The notes under the pieces were generated by a model. The model worked only from the letters and a program-made list of their open reading frames with translations, was not told the origin of the DNA and made no database searches. Below are positions 51,552 to 60,541 of a DNA stretch of 64,000 nt, piece by piece; the stretch's first letter is position 1, and each line of letters starts with the position of its first letter. Position numbers and translations under genes: made by a program. The stretch is from the NCBI GenBank assembly GCA_045579705.1, contig JAZNMP010000003.1, positions 88,050 to 152,049 on the forward strand. Direction: 5' to 3'. This DNA comes from Lachnocurva sp045579705. GTDB lineage: Bacteria; Bacillota; Clostridia; Lachnospirales; Lachnospiraceae.

Positions 51552-54140
51552 TTACTTCTTTGTGACATAGAGAGCATCCTTAGTAGAATCATATTCAATA
51601 GTAAGTTCCTGTTTCGGGATGAGGTCGCCCTGAAGAATCTCACGTGCAATCAGCGTTTCAACCGATTTCTCCAGGAATCTCTTTAAAGGTCTGGCGCCAA
51701 ATGCGCTATCATATCCTCTCTCTGTAATGAACTTCACTGCATCATCAGAAAGAACAGCAGAAAGCTCCTTGTCTGCAAGACGACGATTCAAATCCTTCAT
51801 CTGCAGATCGATAATCAAGCGAATGTTGTCCTTTGTAAGAGGCTTAAACATAATCGTTTCATCGAGACGATTTAGAAATTCCGGTCTAAAGGAGGCTCGA
51901 AGCATATTATTCACGTTCTCCTTTGCCTCGCCCGTAATCTCACCATTCTCATCGATGCCGTTCAACAGGAACTCTGAACCAATATTTGATGTGAGGATGA
52001 TGATAGTATTCTTAAAGTCAACAGTTCTACCCTGTGAATCTGTAATACGGCCGTCATCTAAAACCTGAAGAAGCACATTCCAAACATCAGGATGAGCTTT
52101 TTCCACCTCGTCAAAGAGAACTACGGAATATGATTTACGACGAACCGCCTCAGTAAGCTGACCGCCCTCATCATATCCTACGTATCCTGGAGGCGCTCCG
52201 ATAAGTCGTGATACTGAGTATTTCTCCATGTATTCCGACATATCGATTCGTACCATATTAGACTCATTGTCAAACAGGGTGGCAGCAAGTGTCTTTGCAA
52301 GTTCTGTTTTTCCGACGCCAGTCGGTCCTAAGAACAGGAAGGATCCGATAGGCTTCGATGGGTCTTTGATTCCAGCACGAGAACGAATGATAGATTCAGT
52401 AACGAGTTCCACTGCCTCGTCCTGGCCTACTACTCTCTTATGAAGCTCTGTATCGAGGTGCAGAACCTTGTTTCTCTCCGTTTCATTAAGTTTAGAAACA
52501 GGGATTCCCGTCCATCTGGAGACGATTTCTGCAATCTCATCTTCAGTAACATTCTCATGAATGAGTGAGATATCCTTTACCTCGATATTCTTCTCTTCCT
52601 CTTCGAGTTTTTTCTCAAGCTCAGGCAGGCGACCATACTGAAGCTCGGCTGCCTTGTCCAAATTATATTCCTGCTTTGCTTTTGCGATTTCATTCTTTAC
52701 AGATTCAATCTGCTCACGAAGTTCTGAAACGCCAGTCAGAGACTTCTTCTCGTTATCCCACTGGGTCTTCATCACATTCAGTTTATCTTTGTACTCAGAC
52801 AACTCTTTCTGAAGTTCAACGAGACGCTGTTTTGAAAGATTGTCGGTTTCTTTTTTCAAAGCAGTCTCTTCAATTGAAAGCTGCATCACCTTACGATTCA
52901 GTTCATCCACTTCTTCTGGCATAGAATCCATTTCAGTCTTTATAGATGCACAAGCCTCATCGACCAGGTCGATAGCCTTGTCAGGGAGAAATCTGTCAGA
53001 AATATATCTATCAGAAAGCGTTGCAGCCGCAACCAGCGCAGCATCGGCGATCTTTACTCCATGGAAGACTTCATATCTGTCTTTCAAACCACGAAGGATA
53101 GATATAGTATCTTCGACTGTAGGTTCATCGATCATAACCGGCTGGAATCGTCTGGCCAGAGCGGAATCTTTTTCAATATTCTCACGGTACTCGTTCAACG
53201 TCGTCGCACCGATACAGTGAAGCTCACCACGGGCAAGCATCGGCTTTAACATATTTCCTGCATCGAGAGAACCTTCTGTCTTTCCGGCACCGACTATAGT
53301 ATGAAGTTCATCGATAAAGAGAATGATTTCACCGTTTGAATTCTTTACTTCATTTAAAACAGCCTTCAATCTCTCCTCGAACTCACCTCTATACTTTGCT
53401 CCAGCGACGAGGGATCCCATTTCGAGGGAAAAAATCTTCTTATTCTTCAAATTATCCGGCACATCGCCATTTACAATACGCTGAGCTAAGCCTTCTACAG
53501 CAGCGGTCTTTCCTGTACCAGGTTCACCGATCAGGACCGGATTATTCTTTGTCTTTCTCGAAAGAATACGGATGATATTTCTGATTTCTGAATCACGGCC
53601 GATTACAGGATCAAGCTTACCATCACGAGCTCGCTCAACCATATCAAATCCATACTTTTCTAGTGTATCATATGTATCTTCAGGGTTATCCGTAGTCACT
53701 TTCTGATTTCCTCTCACTTCAGACAACGCAGTGAGAAACCTCTCTCTGGTCAATCCGAATTCTTTAAATTTGTTCTTTATAGTCTTGCTAGGTTTCTGAA
53801 TCATCGCCAGCAACAGATGCTCGACAGAGACATACTCGTCGCCCATAGCTCTAGCTTCATTTTCTGCATAATTCAGAGCATCGTTCAGCTCTCTACCCAT
53901 GTAGATTTCTCCGCCACTTACCTTTGTAAGGCCGCGGGCCATTCCTTCTACATCGTTCTTAAAATAGGTCAGGTCTATTTCCATCTTCTCGATAAGTCTA
54001 GGAATCAGCCCGTCTTCCTGTCTGAGGAGTGCGAGCAGGAGATGCTCTTCAGTCAACTCCTGATTACCGTATTCGGAAGCGATACTAGAAATATCATTAA
54101 TCGCTTCGATGGATTTCTGTGTGAATTTCTGGATATTCAT
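51552..54140 (-). CDS. clpB: ATP-dependent disaggregase ClpB, 862 aa
   Basis: Hexameric AAA+ chaperone that rescues aggregated proteins with DnaK. The N-domain repeats are at about 1-145; Walker A of the first ring 'GEPGTGKTAAVEGLAQRI' near 205; the coiled-coil middle domain at about 400-530 with 'YGRLPELEKKLEEEEKNIEV'; the second Walker A 'GPTGVGKTELAKTLA' near 605. The middle domain length marks it as ClpB and not ClpC. AAGGAGGG precedes the ATG and a CIRCE operator lies upstream. Confidence 0.97.
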   Translation of the reverse strand: MNIQKFTQKSIEAINDISSIASEYGNQELTEEHLLLALLRQEDGLIPRLIEKMEIDLTYFKNDVEGMARGLTKVSGGEIYMGRELNDALNYAENEARAMGDEYVSVEHLLLAMIQKPSKTIKNKFKEFGLTRERFLTALSEVRGNQKVTTDNPEDTYDTLEKYGFDMVERARDGKLDPVIGRDSEIRNIIRILSRKTKNNPVLIGEPGTGKTAAVEGLAQRIVNGDVPDNLKNKKIFSLEMGSLVAGAKYRGEFEERLKAVLNEVKNSNGEIILFIDELHTIVGAGKTEGSLDAGNMLKPMLARGELHCIGATTLNEYRENIEKDSALARRFQPVMIDEPTVEDTISILRGLKDRYEVFHGVKIADAALVAAATLSDRYISDRFLPDKAIDLVDEACASIKTEMDSMPEEVDELNRKVMQLSIEETALKKETDNLSKQRLVELQKELSEYKDKLNVMKTQWDNEKKSLTGVSELREQIESVKNEIAKAKQEYNLDKAAELQYGRLPELEKKLEEEEKNIEVKDISLIHENVTEDEIAEIVSRWTGIPVSKLNETERNKVLHLDTELHKRVVGQDEAVELVTESIIRSRAGIKDPSKPIGSFLFLGPTGVGKTELAKTLAATLFDNESNMVRIDMSEYMEKYSVSRLIGAPPGYVGYDEGGQLTEAVRRKSYSVVLFDEVEKAHPDVWNVLLQVLDDGRITDSQGRTVDFKNTIIILTSNIGSEFLLNGIDENGEITGEAKENVNNMLRASFRPEFLNRLDETIMFKPLTKDNIRLIIDLQMKDLNRRLADKELSAVLSDDAVKFITERGYDSAFGARPLKRFLEKSVETLIAREILQGDLIPKQELTIEYDSTKDALYVTKK

Positions 54141-54193
54141 GTACTACCCTCCTTTTTATCAAGGATATATCCTAATATTTCTATCTAAAAATG

Positions 54194-54222
54194 GTTATAG
54201 CATCTTTTGTTAGCACTGTCAA
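54194..54222 (-). promoter_or_regulatory. Sigma-A promoter of clpB overlapping CIRCE
   Basis: TTGACA, 17 bp, TATAAC on the minus strand. The -35 box lies inside the CIRCE inverted repeat, so repressor binding would block polymerase. Confidence 0.85.
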
Positions 54223-54236
54223 CAGGTGAGTGCTAA
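54210..54236. promoter_or_regulatory. CIRCE operator (HrcA site) of clpB
   Basis: TTAGCACTG, nine bases, GAGTGCTAA. This matches the CIRCE consensus at 17 of 18 arm positions. The known HrcA repressor normally controls groE and dnaK; here clpB appears to be in the same heat-shock regulon. Confidence 0.92.
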
Positions 54237-54288
54237 TTTATTTCTACAGGTCGAAATCTTTCCTCTGGCAGCTCATTCCACTAAAAAA

Positions 54289-54316
54289 ACCTCACATCGA
54301 AATAACGATGTGAGGT
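54289..54316 (-). terminator. Terminator after the RelB-like gene
   Basis: Perfect 11-bp stem ACCTCACATCG / CGATGTGAGGT, six-base loop, T7 on the minus strand. It lies 45 bases after the stop, leaving no room for a toxin gene. Confidence 0.85.
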
Positions 54317-54360
54317 CTTCATTATTCATAATGTCCTTTACATACAATTATCCTAATACC

Positions 54361-54627
54361 TTACTCCTCCAATAAATCATGCTCCTCAAAGTGCGCTTTA
54401 CCAGTTTTAATATCATCTACTATTTTTTCTAAATACTCAATATTCTCCTTTGAATAAAACGGATCAGAAAGAGATACATCAAACGGAATCCTCTGTTCTC
54501 TAGTCATCTTTTTTGCAAATATAGTAAATGCAGTCGTCATCGACATACCGAGCTTATCACACAATACTTCCATTTCTTTCTTTAAATCAGAATCTAGTCT
54601 GAAGTTTACATTCACAGATCTTCCCAT
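54361..54627 (-). CDS. RelB/DinJ family antitoxin, 88 aa, no partner toxin adjacent
   Basis: 'VNVNFRLDSDLKKEMEVLCD' followed by 'LGMSMTTAFTIFAKKMTREQ' is the ribbon-helix-helix DNA-binding part of RelB/DinJ antitoxins, and 'RIPFDVSLSDPFYSKENIEY' is the toxin-neutralising tail. Toxin genes (YafQ/RelE) normally follow directly. Here a terminator comes 45 bases after the stop and nothing suitable lies upstream either, so it is an orphan or its toxin is elsewhere. GGAGG precedes the ATG. Confidence 0.85.
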   Translation of the reverse strand: MGRSVNVNFRLDSDLKKEMEVLCDKLGMSMTTAFTIFAKKMTREQRIPFDVSLSDPFYSKENIEYLEKIVDDIKTGKAHFEEHDLLEE

Positions 54628-54755
54628 GGTACTACCTCCTTTCTATAATTTCATTATATCACCCTTAATCAGTTTTGCAATACGTTATAATGAATCTTCA
54701 TTACACAGTCAATATAGCTATATATACAATTAACTTTCAACTCTCATTTCAAAAA

Positions 54756-54780
54756 AAGAACAGGGCCAAGCCCTGTTCTT
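54756..54780 (-). terminator. Terminator after the rRNA methyltransferase gene
   Basis: Perfect 11-bp stem AAGAACAGGGC / GCCCTGTTCTT with a three-base loop and a T7 run on the minus strand. Confidence 0.9.
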
Positions 54781-54784
54781 GCTA

Positions 54785-56038
54785 TCACTTCTCCTTCACA
54801 ACCTGGAAGACATAAAATTTCAAATAATATGAATTCTCGCTACCATCGATTAAAATCGGATGGTCTGGTGCCTGAGTTGAAAAGGACACCTGACGGATGC
54901 GCTTGTGAGCTGAGCGAGCAGCTTCTCGCATCATTTTTTCAAATAACGGCTGTGTCATGAAGTGTGAGCATGAGCATGTTGCCAGATAACCACCTTCGCG
55001 AACCAGTTTCAAACCACGAATATTAATCTCACGATAGCCTGTTATAGCCTTCTTTGTAGCTTCACGAGATTTCGTAAAAGCAGGAGGATCAAGAACGACC
55101 ACATCATATTTCTCCCCCTCATCGATTAAACGTGGAAGTTCATCGAAGACATCCACTTCCTTGAACTTAACCCTGTCACTAAGGCCATTCGCCTCAGCAT
55201 TCGCTGTAGCTTCTGCAACAGCAAGAGCAGAAATATCAAGTCCTGTAACACTGTCCGCTCCAGCCAGTCCCATATTCAAAGCAAAAGTTCCCATATGAGT
55301 AAAGCAATCAAGCGTCTTCGTAGGAAGTCCCTTCGCCTTCATATTCCGGATAAGTTCCTGCATATACATTCGGTTTCTCTTCTGGTCGAGGAAAAACCCT
55401 GTCTTCTGTCCATTTTCAACATCGACTGTATATTTTACTCCATTTTCCACAACAGAAACGAGAGTATTCATTTCACTGTTATCGCGAGTCCAATACCAGC
55501 CCTTCGCTTTCGCCATGCCTTCTTTCTTACGAACAGCTGCATCTGAACGCTCAAAGATACCATTTATGATGACATTATCTTTCTCCATCGCCTCAACGAG
55601 TCCCATAAGAACGATGTCTTTGATTCTGTCCATTCCAAGCGACAGGCACTCGAATACCAGCACATCCTCATATCTGTCTACTGTGAGTCCCGGAAGGAAA
55701 TCCGCTTCACCGAATACTACACGACAGCACGAAGACGTATCGATTACAGCCTTTCTGTATTCCCACGCGTCTTTCGCTCTCTCTCGAAGAAATTCCTCAT
55801 CGATAGGTTCCCTTCTATAACGAGAAAGCATACGCACCCGAATCTTTGAATTCTCATTAATAAAGCCATATCCCATAAAATATCCATCGAAATCGTGAAG
55901 CTCGATAATATCTCCGTTATCAAACGCCCCCTGTACTGACGCGATTTCGTTATCATATACCCAGGCACCACCGCTCTTCAGCGCACGTCCCTCCCCCTTT
56001 TTCAATGTCACGATTCCATCTGATACTAAATTTGACAT
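54785..56038 (-). CDS. RlmI-like 23S rRNA cytosine-C5 methyltransferase, 417 aa
   Basis: An N-terminal PUA domain (about 1-80, 'KKGEGRALKSGGAWVYDNEI') precedes a class I SAM methyltransferase: 'KTLDCFTHMGTFALNMGLAG' near 235 is motif I, 'DVVVLDPPAFTKSREATKKA' near 305 the DPPxF catalytic loop. 'NGQKTGFFLDQKRNR' is the family signature. It matches YwbD/RlmI proteins that modify 23S rRNA near C1962; the exact base is inferred. A second, PUA-less relative lies at 29616-30503. Confidence 0.88.
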   Translation of the reverse strand: MSNLVSDGIVTLKKGEGRALKSGGAWVYDNEIASVQGAFDNGDIIELHDFDGYFMGYGFINENSKIRVRMLSRYRREPIDEEFLRERAKDAWEYRKAVIDTSSCCRVVFGEADFLPGLTVDRYEDVLVFECLSLGMDRIKDIVLMGLVEAMEKDNVIINGIFERSDAAVRKKEGMAKAKGWYWTRDNSEMNTLVSVVENGVKYTVDVENGQKTGFFLDQKRNRMYMQELIRNMKAKGLPTKTLDCFTHMGTFALNMGLAGADSVTGLDISALAVAEATANAEANGLSDRVKFKEVDVFDELPRLIDEGEKYDVVVLDPPAFTKSREATKKAITGYREINIRGLKLVREGGYLATCSCSHFMTQPLFEKMMREAARSAHKRIRQVSFSTQAPDHPILIDGSENSYYLKFYVFQVVKEK

Positions 56039-56057
56039 ATATTTCTCCTATCTAAAG

Positions 56058-56092
56058 AAATAGAGCGGGCGAAATGCTCCCCCACTCTATTT
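56058..56092 (-). terminator. Hairpin after the GGDEF gene
   Basis: A 12-bp stem AAATAGAGTGGG / CCCGCTCTATTT (one G-T pair), 11-base loop, weak T-tract on the minus strand. Possibly a partial terminator before the methyltransferase gene. Confidence 0.5.
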
Positions 56093-56101
56093 CCAAAAAG
56101 C

Positions 56102-57817
56102 TTATCTAGAAGCTTTCATATTTCGCTTGTTTACATACATTCTCGAGTCCGCTACTCTAAATGCATTTCTTATATTCTTAATTCCAGCTTCGTCTGAATA
56201 GCAATATCCACTTGCTACACTCATATTCCAATCCTCGTGGATGGAGTTCTGAACCTCTATCTCTTTCTCCAGTGCGCGAAGCTTTGAATCAACATATGAA
56301 GGCTCGAGACAATGCGGACTGGTCAGAACCGCCACAAACTCGTCTCCACCTGTTCGGCCTATAAAGCCTGAACCATCAAGAGCTCGCTTCAACGCATTCG
56401 CAAAAGATTTGATATAGAAATCTCCTGCCTCATGACCATAGGTATCATTAACAACCTTCAAATTATTCAAATCAAACTCAATCAAACAATAATCCTGCTT
56501 CAGTTTATCCACTTCATCGTAGAACTCTTCTGTCGCATGTCGATTTCCTACTCGAGTCAGATTATCTATATACGCAAACTCTTCAACCATTCGAACTTTC
56601 GCGCTATTGTAGAGAACATAGATTACATCGGATACGTAATCGACTAGCAGTGATACTGAAAAAATAAATGCTGCGAGATACAAGTAATTCTTAAAATATC
56701 CAAGCTCACTAGGATGGATATATTTTTCGTAATTAAATCTAGTTACTTCTTCCATCGCAAAGACGGCCAGAACCAGCATACCAAAGAGAAGCCAGTTTGT
56801 TTTTCCTTCGTGTCTCTTCCAGTCATAGTAATAAACGACGATTCCGTATGAAACGACTAACACATCAATCAGATGATTATATGGAAGCATCGCTGACGGA
56901 TGGAATCGGTTCGTGTACTCTCCGAGTAGCAGGGTAAACCAGAAACAAATCTGAATGAATATCAGGAAGTCATATAGAACTCGACGAAGCGTCTTTTTTC
57001 CATATTTTACTTCTTCGTAAATATAGCCCGTAAAGCAAACCGGAATCATGTAGAGCGTCTCAAACTCGAGATAAGCACGTAAGAGATTCTTGCTCGTAAA
57101 CAACATTATGATATCAGTTGCACACATGGAATACAGGCCGGCGAAAAAAGTAAAGGCACCAAGCCACATCAGCTTCCAGAGATTTATCTTCTTGTTTCTA
57201 CCGAGAGCGAGTCCAACTGCAAACAGGATGATAATCGCGCCGAACACTACCAGGTAGAGCGAGATAATGATTTCCCAGGCATTGTGCATGATGAAATCGG
57301 GGATAAAACGTGTTGCCTCAACTATCTTTGGCGACACTATGGATGTAAACGCATCAAATTCAGAAACGTCCATCTTTATAGACAGATAATGGTTCTGATC
57401 ACTAATACTAATCGGAATGACATTATAGCCATAACCGACTACTTTCTTCTTCTCAAATCTATCAATTCCATATTTATAGATGTTCTTTCCATCGATTTGA
57501 ACAGTAACAGCGGAATGAATTGAATATAGTATCAAAGCAGGCTGCTTCTTTGTGATCTTAGGAAGTTTTCTTCCGAGAACGACTGTGTCGCCCTGGTCCA
57601 CACTCTTAAAATCAAAACTCCTTAAATCTACATTTTCATATAATTTATCATTAATCTGAACCGTCCAGTTATCTGCTAAAAGCTGCGATTCCTCTTTAGA
57701 TTTATTATAGCTAAACCAGTTAACGATACAGAGCATGAGGACTATCATAATAGTTCCCAAGATAGCCAGTACCGTCATAGACTTAACTTTTTTCATCTCA
57801 TCCTGTAAGTATCTCAT
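56102..57817 (-). CDS. Membrane-bound diguanylate cyclase (GGDEF), 571 aa
   Basis: A membrane segment near residues 13-35, an extracytoplasmic domain to about 185, about seven membrane helices to about 400, then a cytoplasmic GGDEF domain ('VRMVEEFAYIDNLTRVGNRH', 'DLNNLKVVNDTYGHEAGD', 'IGRTGGDEFVAVL'). The active-site GGDEF is intact, so it should make cyclic di-GMP. No RxxD inhibitory site was noted. The layout resembles 7TM sensor cyclases; the signal is unknown. It follows hypB by 26 bases, perhaps in the same transcript. Confidence 0.9.
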   Translation of the reverse strand: MRYLQDEMKKVKSMTVLAILGTIMIVLMLCIVNWFSYNKSKEESQLLADNWTVQINDKLYENVDLRSFDFKSVDQGDTVVLGRKLPKITKKQPALILYSIHSAVTVQIDGKNIYKYGIDRFEKKKVVGYGYNVIPISISDQNHYLSIKMDVSEFDAFTSIVSPKIVEATRFIPDFIMHNAWEIIISLYLVVFGAIIILFAVGLALGRNKKINLWKLMWLGAFTFFAGLYSMCATDIIMLFTSKNLLRAYLEFETLYMIPVCFTGYIYEEVKYGKKTLRRVLYDFLIFIQICFWFTLLLGEYTNRFHPSAMLPYNHLIDVLVVSYGIVVYYYDWKRHEGKTNWLLFGMLVLAVFAMEEVTRFNYEKYIHPSELGYFKNYLYLAAFIFSVSLLVDYVSDVIYVLYNSAKVRMVEEFAYIDNLTRVGNRHATEEFYDEVDKLKQDYCLIEFDLNNLKVVNDTYGHEAGDFYIKSFANALKRALDGSGFIGRTGGDEFVAVLTSPHCLEPSYVDSKLRALEKEIEVQNSIHEDWNMSVASGYCYSDEAGIKNIRNAFRVADSRMYVNKRNMKASR

Positions 57818-57843
57818 AATTTCCCCAAAAACATTACTAAAAA

Positions 57844-58515
57844 CTATTTGTTAATATAATCCCCTGCATATTTAACCAAATATGAAACCAACTCATCGAA
57901 ACCTTCACCAGTCTTTGCTGATACTGGGAAGATATGCGCATTGGGGTTTCTTTTTTTAATATAACTCTTCGCTTTGTCCATATCGAAATCGAAGACAGGT
58001 AGAGCGTCAATCTTGTTTATGATTACCACATCGCAAGTTTCAAACATAAGTGGGTACTTCAGTGGCTTATCGTGTCCCTCTGTAATTGAAAGGATGCACA
58101 TATTCAGTGCTGATCCTGAATCAAACTCAGCCGGACAAACCAGGTTGCCGACATTTTCCAGAATTACGAAGTTGTAATCTTCCATCGGAAGGTTTACGAG
58201 AGCCTGTCTAGACATGTCCGCATCGAGGTGGCACATTCCATTCGTATGAAGCTGAATAGAACGCACGCCTGCTTCTTCGATAGTGATGGCATCTACGTCC
58301 GAATCTATATCTGCTTCCAAAACTGCCGGTTTGATATGCTCTGGCAGTCTAGAAAGGATATTCAGGATGCTTGAAGTCTTTCCTGAACCAGGAGAAGACA
58401 TCAGGTTTATATAGAAGCATCCCGCTGCTTTCATTTCCTCGCGAAGTTGCTTTGCTTCTACCTCGTTATCGAGGAGAACTTTTTTCTTTAAATCTATTAT
58501 TTCTACTTTTGACAT
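57844..58515 (-). CDS. hypB: HypB GTPase with a complete nickel-binding site, 223 aa
   Basis: SIMIBI-class GTPase that delivers nickel. P-loop 'SPGSGKT' at 41-47, 'EADI' and 'ENVGNLVCPAEFDSG' as switch regions, 'NKID' specificity loop near 178. The interface metal ligands Cys95, His96 ('GMCHLDADM') and Cys127 are all present. It lacks the histidine-rich N-terminus of some HypB proteins. The ATG at 58515 comes one base after the stop of the neighbouring hypB gene; a start at 58527 would overlap it. Confidence 0.92.
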   Translation of the reverse strand: MSKVEIIDLKKKVLLDNEVEAKQLREEMKAAGCFYINLMSSPGSGKTSSILNILSRLPEHIKPAVLEADIDSDVDAITIEEAGVRSIQLHTNGMCHLDADMSRQALVNLPMEDYNFVILENVGNLVCPAEFDSGSALNMCILSITEGHDKPLKYPLMFETCDVVIINKIDALPVFDFDMDKAKSYIKKRNPNAHIFPVSAKTGEGFDELVSYLVKYAGDYINK

Positions 58516-58516
58516 T

Positions 58517-59179
58517 TTATTTCCCATCTTTCGCTTTTATTAAAAAGTCTACTAACTCATCTACACCTTCACCAGTCTTTGCTGAGATGAAGAAAATATT
58601 TGAATCAGGATTCAATCTATGAACGCGCTCCTCAAAGGCCGCTTCATCAAATGGGAAATAATCCTTTGTATCTATTTTGTTTACGATGCATAGCGAAGCC
58701 ACTGTAAACATAAGCGGATACTTAAGAGGCTTGTCATCGCCTTCTGGCACAGACAGGATTACTGCATCGATATCTGCTCCTACGTCATTCTCTGCAGGGC
58801 AAACCAGATTTCCTATATTTTCAAGGAACAAATAATCCAAATCCGAAGTATCCATTCCGCAGATAGCTTCCATAGTCATATCTGCGTCCATAGCACACTC
58901 ACCACCGGTATGTACCTGAATAGTGGAAATGCCATTTGCTTCCATAGTTTCCGCGTCGACTTCAGCTTCGATATCAGCTTCCATAACGCCAATCTTAAAA
59001 CGATCTTTCATTCTAGAAATGAGGCTGAGCAAAGTTGTAGTCTTTCCAGCCCCAGGTGATGCCATAATATTTACTAGCAGAGTATCCTGTTTCTGCATCT
59101 TTTTTCGAATATCATTTGCTATATTATCATTTGCGGCATTTACATCCACATTTAAATCTAAAACCTTAAAATTTGACAT
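58517..59179 (-). CDS. Second HypB GTPase, His96 replaced by Ala, 220 aa
   Basis: A tandem paralogue of the next gene and of the same length and register. P-loop 'SPGAGKT' at 41-47 and 'ENIGNLVCPAENDVG' are intact, so GTP binding is expected. At the nickel site Cys95 and Cys127 are kept but residue 96 is Ala ('GECAMDADM' instead of CH). This may change metal binding or make it a regulatory partner for the intact HypB. The start at 59179 has GAGGGA upstream and a good promoter. Confidence 0.9.
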   Translation of the reverse strand: MSNFKVLDLNVDVNAANDNIANDIRKKMQKQDTLLVNIMASPGAGKTTTLLSLISRMKDRFKIGVMEADIEAEVDAETMEANGISTIQVHTGGECAMDADMTMEAICGMDTSDLDYLFLENIGNLVCPAENDVGADIDAVILSVPEGDDKPLKYPLMFTVASLCIVNKIDTKDYFPFDEAAFEERVHRLNPDSNIFFISAKTGEGVDELVDFLIKAKDGK

Positions 59180-59210
59180 AAAATCCCTCACTTTAATTTG
59201 TTCCTATGAA

Positions 59211-59239
59211 AGTATACTAAAATAAGCTATTCTTTACAA
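59211..59239 (-). promoter_or_regulatory. Promoter of the hypB-hypB-GGDEF run
   Basis: TTGTAA, 17 bp, TATACT on the minus strand, about 32 bp before the first hypB start and divergent from pepT. Confidence 0.65.
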
Positions 59240-59317
59240 ATCAAGTTAGAAATTTTATTATTAAAAATGTAGATTTTTTCTACAAAATCAGAGAAAGATA
59301 CTAGAAAGGATTATGCT

Positions 59318-60541
59318 ATGAAAAAAGAAATACTTGAGCGTTTTACTAGATACGTAAAGATTCATACAACATCAGAAGATGAAGTAGAGCAGATACCTAG
59401 TACAAACCGCCAGTTCGACCTCGCCAGACTTATCGAGGAAGAACTCAAAGCTATCGGAGTAGAGAACGTAAAGGTTTCTGATAACTGCTACGTTACGGGA
59501 ACTATCCCAGCTTCAGAAGGATACGAAGGAAAGAAGACTGTAGGATTCATTTCTCACCTCGATACTGCTCCTGATTTTTCTGGTGAAAATGTTAAACCAG
59601 TTGTTCACGAAAACTACGATGGGGAAGATGTTGTACTCGGTGATTCAGGCAGAGTCATCAAAGTAAGCGAGTTCCCAGACCTGAAGAACCTGAAGGGACG
59701 CACGCTCATCACTGCAGACGGAACTACACTTCTCGGTGCTGATGACAAGGCTGGTATCACAGCAATCGTTACTGCAGCAAACTACCTTCTCAACCATCCA
59801 GAGGAAAAACACGGTCAGATCCGTATCTGCTTCACACCTGATGAAGAAGTAGGCCGCGGTTCAGACAAATTCGATGTTAAAGCTTTTGGCGCTGATTACG
59901 CATTCACTGTAGACGGTGATGACGAATCAGAAGTTGCTTACGAGAACTTCAACGCAGCTTCATGCACTATCAAGATTGACGGCGTAAACGTTCACCCAGG
60001 TGAAGCAAAAGGTATCATGGTAAATGCTGGATATATCGGAACAGTTATCGCACAGATGGTTCCAAAGAAAGAGATTCCAGCTCTTACAGAAGGACGTGAA
60101 GGTTTCTATCACCTCTTCGAATTAAAGGGCGATGTAGCTCATGCTGAGCTTTACTACATCCTTCGTGATCACGACAAAGATTGCTTTGAAGAGAGAAAGA
60201 AAGTTATGCAGGAAATCTGCGACAAGGTTTCAGAGATGTATCCTAAGGCAAAGATTACTTGTGAGATCAAAGATTCTTACGAGAACATGATTTCTGTAAT
60301 CAACGAACATAAAGATGTCGTTGAACTTGCTAAAGAAGCTATCTCAGCACAGGGTCTTACACCTATCTCTCGTCCTATTCGTGGTGGCACAGATGGTGCT
60401 ATGCTCTCATTCAAAGGACTCCCTTGTCCTAACCTCGGAACAGGCGGATATGGTTTCCATGGACCATTCGAGCATGTAACACTTGAAGGTATGGAGACTG
60501 TTGTTAATATAATCATTTATATAGCTAAGCATCCTTTATAG
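59318..60541 (+). CDS. pepT: Peptidase T (tripeptidase), 407 aa
   Basis: Zinc aminopeptidase of M20B that releases N-terminal residues from tripeptides. 'FISHLDTAPDFSG' supplies the first zinc His, 'LLGADDKAGITAIVTA' the bridging Asp and 'CFTPDEEVGRGSDKFDV' the catalytic Glu pair; 'VDGDDESEVAYENFNAASC' is also typical. Full length. GGA precedes the ATG. Monocistronic. Confidence 0.95.
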   Translation: MKKEILERFTRYVKIHTTSEDEVEQIPSTNRQFDLARLIEEELKAIGVENVKVSDNCYVTGTIPASEGYEGKKTVGFISHLDTAPDFSGENVKPVVHENYDGEDVVLGDSGRVIKVSEFPDLKNLKGRTLITADGTTLLGADDKAGITAIVTAANYLLNHPEEKHGQIRICFTPDEEVGRGSDKFDVKAFGADYAFTVDGDDESEVAYENFNAASCTIKIDGVNVHPGEAKGIMVNAGYIGTVIAQMVPKKEIPALTEGREGFYHLFELKGDVAHAELYYILRDHDKDCFEERKKVMQEICDKVSEMYPKAKITCEIKDSYENMISVINEHKDVVELAKEAISAQGLTPISRPIRGGTDGAMLSFKGLPCPNLGTGGYGFHGPFEHVTLEGMETVVNIIIYIAKHPL

